This document shows, one piece after another, positions 5,818 to 6,628 of a DNA stretch of 6,628 nt. This DNA is from WTJX01 sp045106295 (GTDB lineage: Bacteria; Bacteroidota; Bacteroidia; Cytophagales; JAAEPT01): the NCBI GenBank assembly GCA_045106295.1, contig JBGCEI010000038.1, positions 1-6,628 of the forward strand, read 5' to 3'. The notes below the pieces were generated by a model, which saw nothing but the letters and a program-made list of their open reading frames with translations, ran no database searches and had not been told where the DNA came from. The position numbers were made by a program, and so were the translations under genes. Each line of letters starts with the position of its first letter. Positions within the stretch are counted from its first letter, which is position 1.

Positions 5818-6523
5818 AAACCTCATAGTTCACAACACTGGTTTTATTCCTTACGAAGAAGGATTAGACTTGCAGAAGAATATTTTTCAGCGGACTGTCG
5901 ATCAAAAGATTATTCATAGAAAAATGGCAGAGGAAGAACGCTTACCTACTGAAAATCATTTTTTGTTCTGTGAGCACCCGCCAACCTATACCTTGGGTAG
6001 AAGTGGAGATGCAGGTCATTTATTAATTAACAATAAAGCTTTAGAAGAGAAAGGAGCTACTTTTCATAAAATAGGTAGAGGTGGAGATATTACGTTTCAT
6101 GGTCCTGGTCAAGTAGTAGGCTACCCAATTATAGATTTAGATCATTTCTTTACGGATATTCATAAATATCTGCGGTTTTTGGAAGAAATGGTGATTCTTA
6201 CCTTGGCAGATTTTGGCGTCGAAGCAGGAAGGATAGATGGACTGACAGGCGTTTGGGTAGATCACATAGAACAGAAAAGACCTCGTAAAATCTGTGCGAT
6301 GGGTATTAAATGTAGTCGCTGGGTGACTATGCACGGTTTTGCGCTCAACATAAATACAGACCTTTCCTATTTTAGTTACATCGTTCCCTGTGGTATTACG
6401 GGCAAAGAAGTGACATCTCTCGAAAAAGAATTGGGTAAACCCGTTCCTCTTCAAAATGTGCACGATCGGCTATTACATCATTTCAGTCAGCTGTTTGAGA
6501 TAGACAAAATAGAATACGCATAA
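5807..6523 (+). CDS. lipB: Lipoyl(octanoyl) transferase
   Basis: A 238-residue LipB, which moves the octanoyl group from acyl carrier protein to the lipoyl domains of the pyruvate and 2-oxoglutarate dehydrogenase complexes and of glycine cleavage H protein; LipA then inserts sulfur. Conserved blocks are FCEHPPTYTLGRSG (54-67), the signature RGGDITFHGPGQ (91-102), KICAMGIK (161-168), TMHGFALNIN (174-183) and the VPCG loop (193-196). Lys161 and Cys195 are the expected catalytic pair, 34 residues apart as in E. coli Lys135 and Cys169. Length is normal for Bacteroidota. ATG 5807 overlaps the ecotin reading frame by 11 bases, which suggests co-transcription and perhaps translational coupling. The start is supported by MKNKNLIVHN leading directly into the family's first strand. 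Confidence 0.95.
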   Translation: MKNKNLIVHNTGFIPYEEGLDLQKNIFQRTVDQKIIHRKMAEEERLPTENHFLFCEHPPTYTLGRSGDAGHLLINNKALEEKGATFHKIGRGGDITFHGPGQVVGYPIIDLDHFFTDIHKYLRFLEEMVILTLADFGVEAGRIDGLTGVWVDHIEQKRPRKICAMGIKCSRWVTMHGFALNINTDLSYFSYIVPCGITGKEVTSLEKELGKPVPLQNVHDRLLHHFSQLFEIDKIEYA

Positions 6524-6549
6524 ACCCAACCAACCTCCAGCCAAAAACC

Positions 6550-6628
6550 ATGTCAGCCCATTCTACCGATAACATTCTTTTCATAGACATTGAAACCGTT
6601 CCTCAGGTGGCGAGTTACGATCAGTTAC
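6550..6628 (+). CDS. Start of a predicted PolB-like 3'-5' exonuclease, cut by the window end
   Basis: The frame begins at ATG 6550, 26 bases after the lipB stop, and is open to the window end, giving 26 complete codons. NILFIDIETVPQ (8-19) resembles the first exonuclease motif, with Asp13 and Glu15 as the DxE metal ligands of DEDD-type 3'-5' exonucleases. The wording FIDIETVP is typical of the predicted PolB-related exonuclease family common in Bacteroidota. The remaining catalytic motifs lie outside the window, so activity cannot be judged. The short gap and shared direction suggest it continues the pgi-eco-lipB run. Confidence 0.65.
   Translation, partial: MSAHSTDNILFIDIETVPQVASYDQL

Noticed and set aside
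6137..6463. 108-codon open frame on the minus strand within lipB
   Set aside because: It lies entirely opposite the well-conserved lipB frame and shows no family motif. The same holds for the minus-strand frames opposite rhaI (21-209) and pgi (3965-4192, 4208-4390, 4951-5169).

Overview
The window comes from an AT-rich bacterial chromosome and reads as Bacteroidota. I place it, with low confidence, near marine Cytophagales/Flammeovirga-like bacteria. The grounds are weak or absent Shine-Dalgarno sequences before most genes, a TAnnTTTG-type promoter candidate, and protein families in the form usual for that phylum (Pseudomonas stutzeri-type L-rhamnose isomerase next to an FGGY kinase and a lactate dehydrogenase; lipB followed by a PolB-like 3'-5' exonuclease). 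Every supported gene is on the + strand.

Left part (1-3263): the downstream end of an L-rhamnose catabolic cluster. It holds the C-terminal 179 residues of L-rhamnose isomerase (rhaI), a 440-residue FGGY sugar kinase that is probably the L-rhamnulokinase, and an FMN-dependent L-lactate dehydrogenase (lldD). Isomerase and kinase make L-rhamnulose-1-phosphate. The aldolase and lactaldehyde dehydrogenase (often one fused protein in this phylum) are not in the window and may lie upstream. Their product L-lactate would be oxidised to pyruvate by LldD. A terminator-like stem follows rhaI and a promoter-like sequence precedes the kinase, so the kinase and lldD may form their own transcription unit.

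Middle (3264-3674): 411 bases without a gene. Its right half contains a large nested imperfect inverted repeat (about 3494-3650, core arms 3528-3548 and 3612-3632) ending about 25 bases before the pgi start codon.

Right part (3675-6628): a tightly packed run. Glucose-6-phosphate isomerase (pgi) is broken into two reading frames at an ATGA stop/start overlap by an apparent one-base loss. Its halves add up to 548 residues with all catalytic residues present. Two bases after pgi comes an ecotin-family serine protease inhibitor with Lys-Lys at the reactive site in place of the E. coli Met-Met. lipB (octanoyltransferase) overlaps ecotin by 11 bases. The window ends in the first 26 codons of a probable PolB-like 3'-5' exonuclease.

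Most of the content is ordinary metabolism. The points worth following up are the split pgi, the structured element before it, and the exported ecotin with altered predicted specificity inside a housekeeping operon. I saw no clear evidence of a wholly new system.
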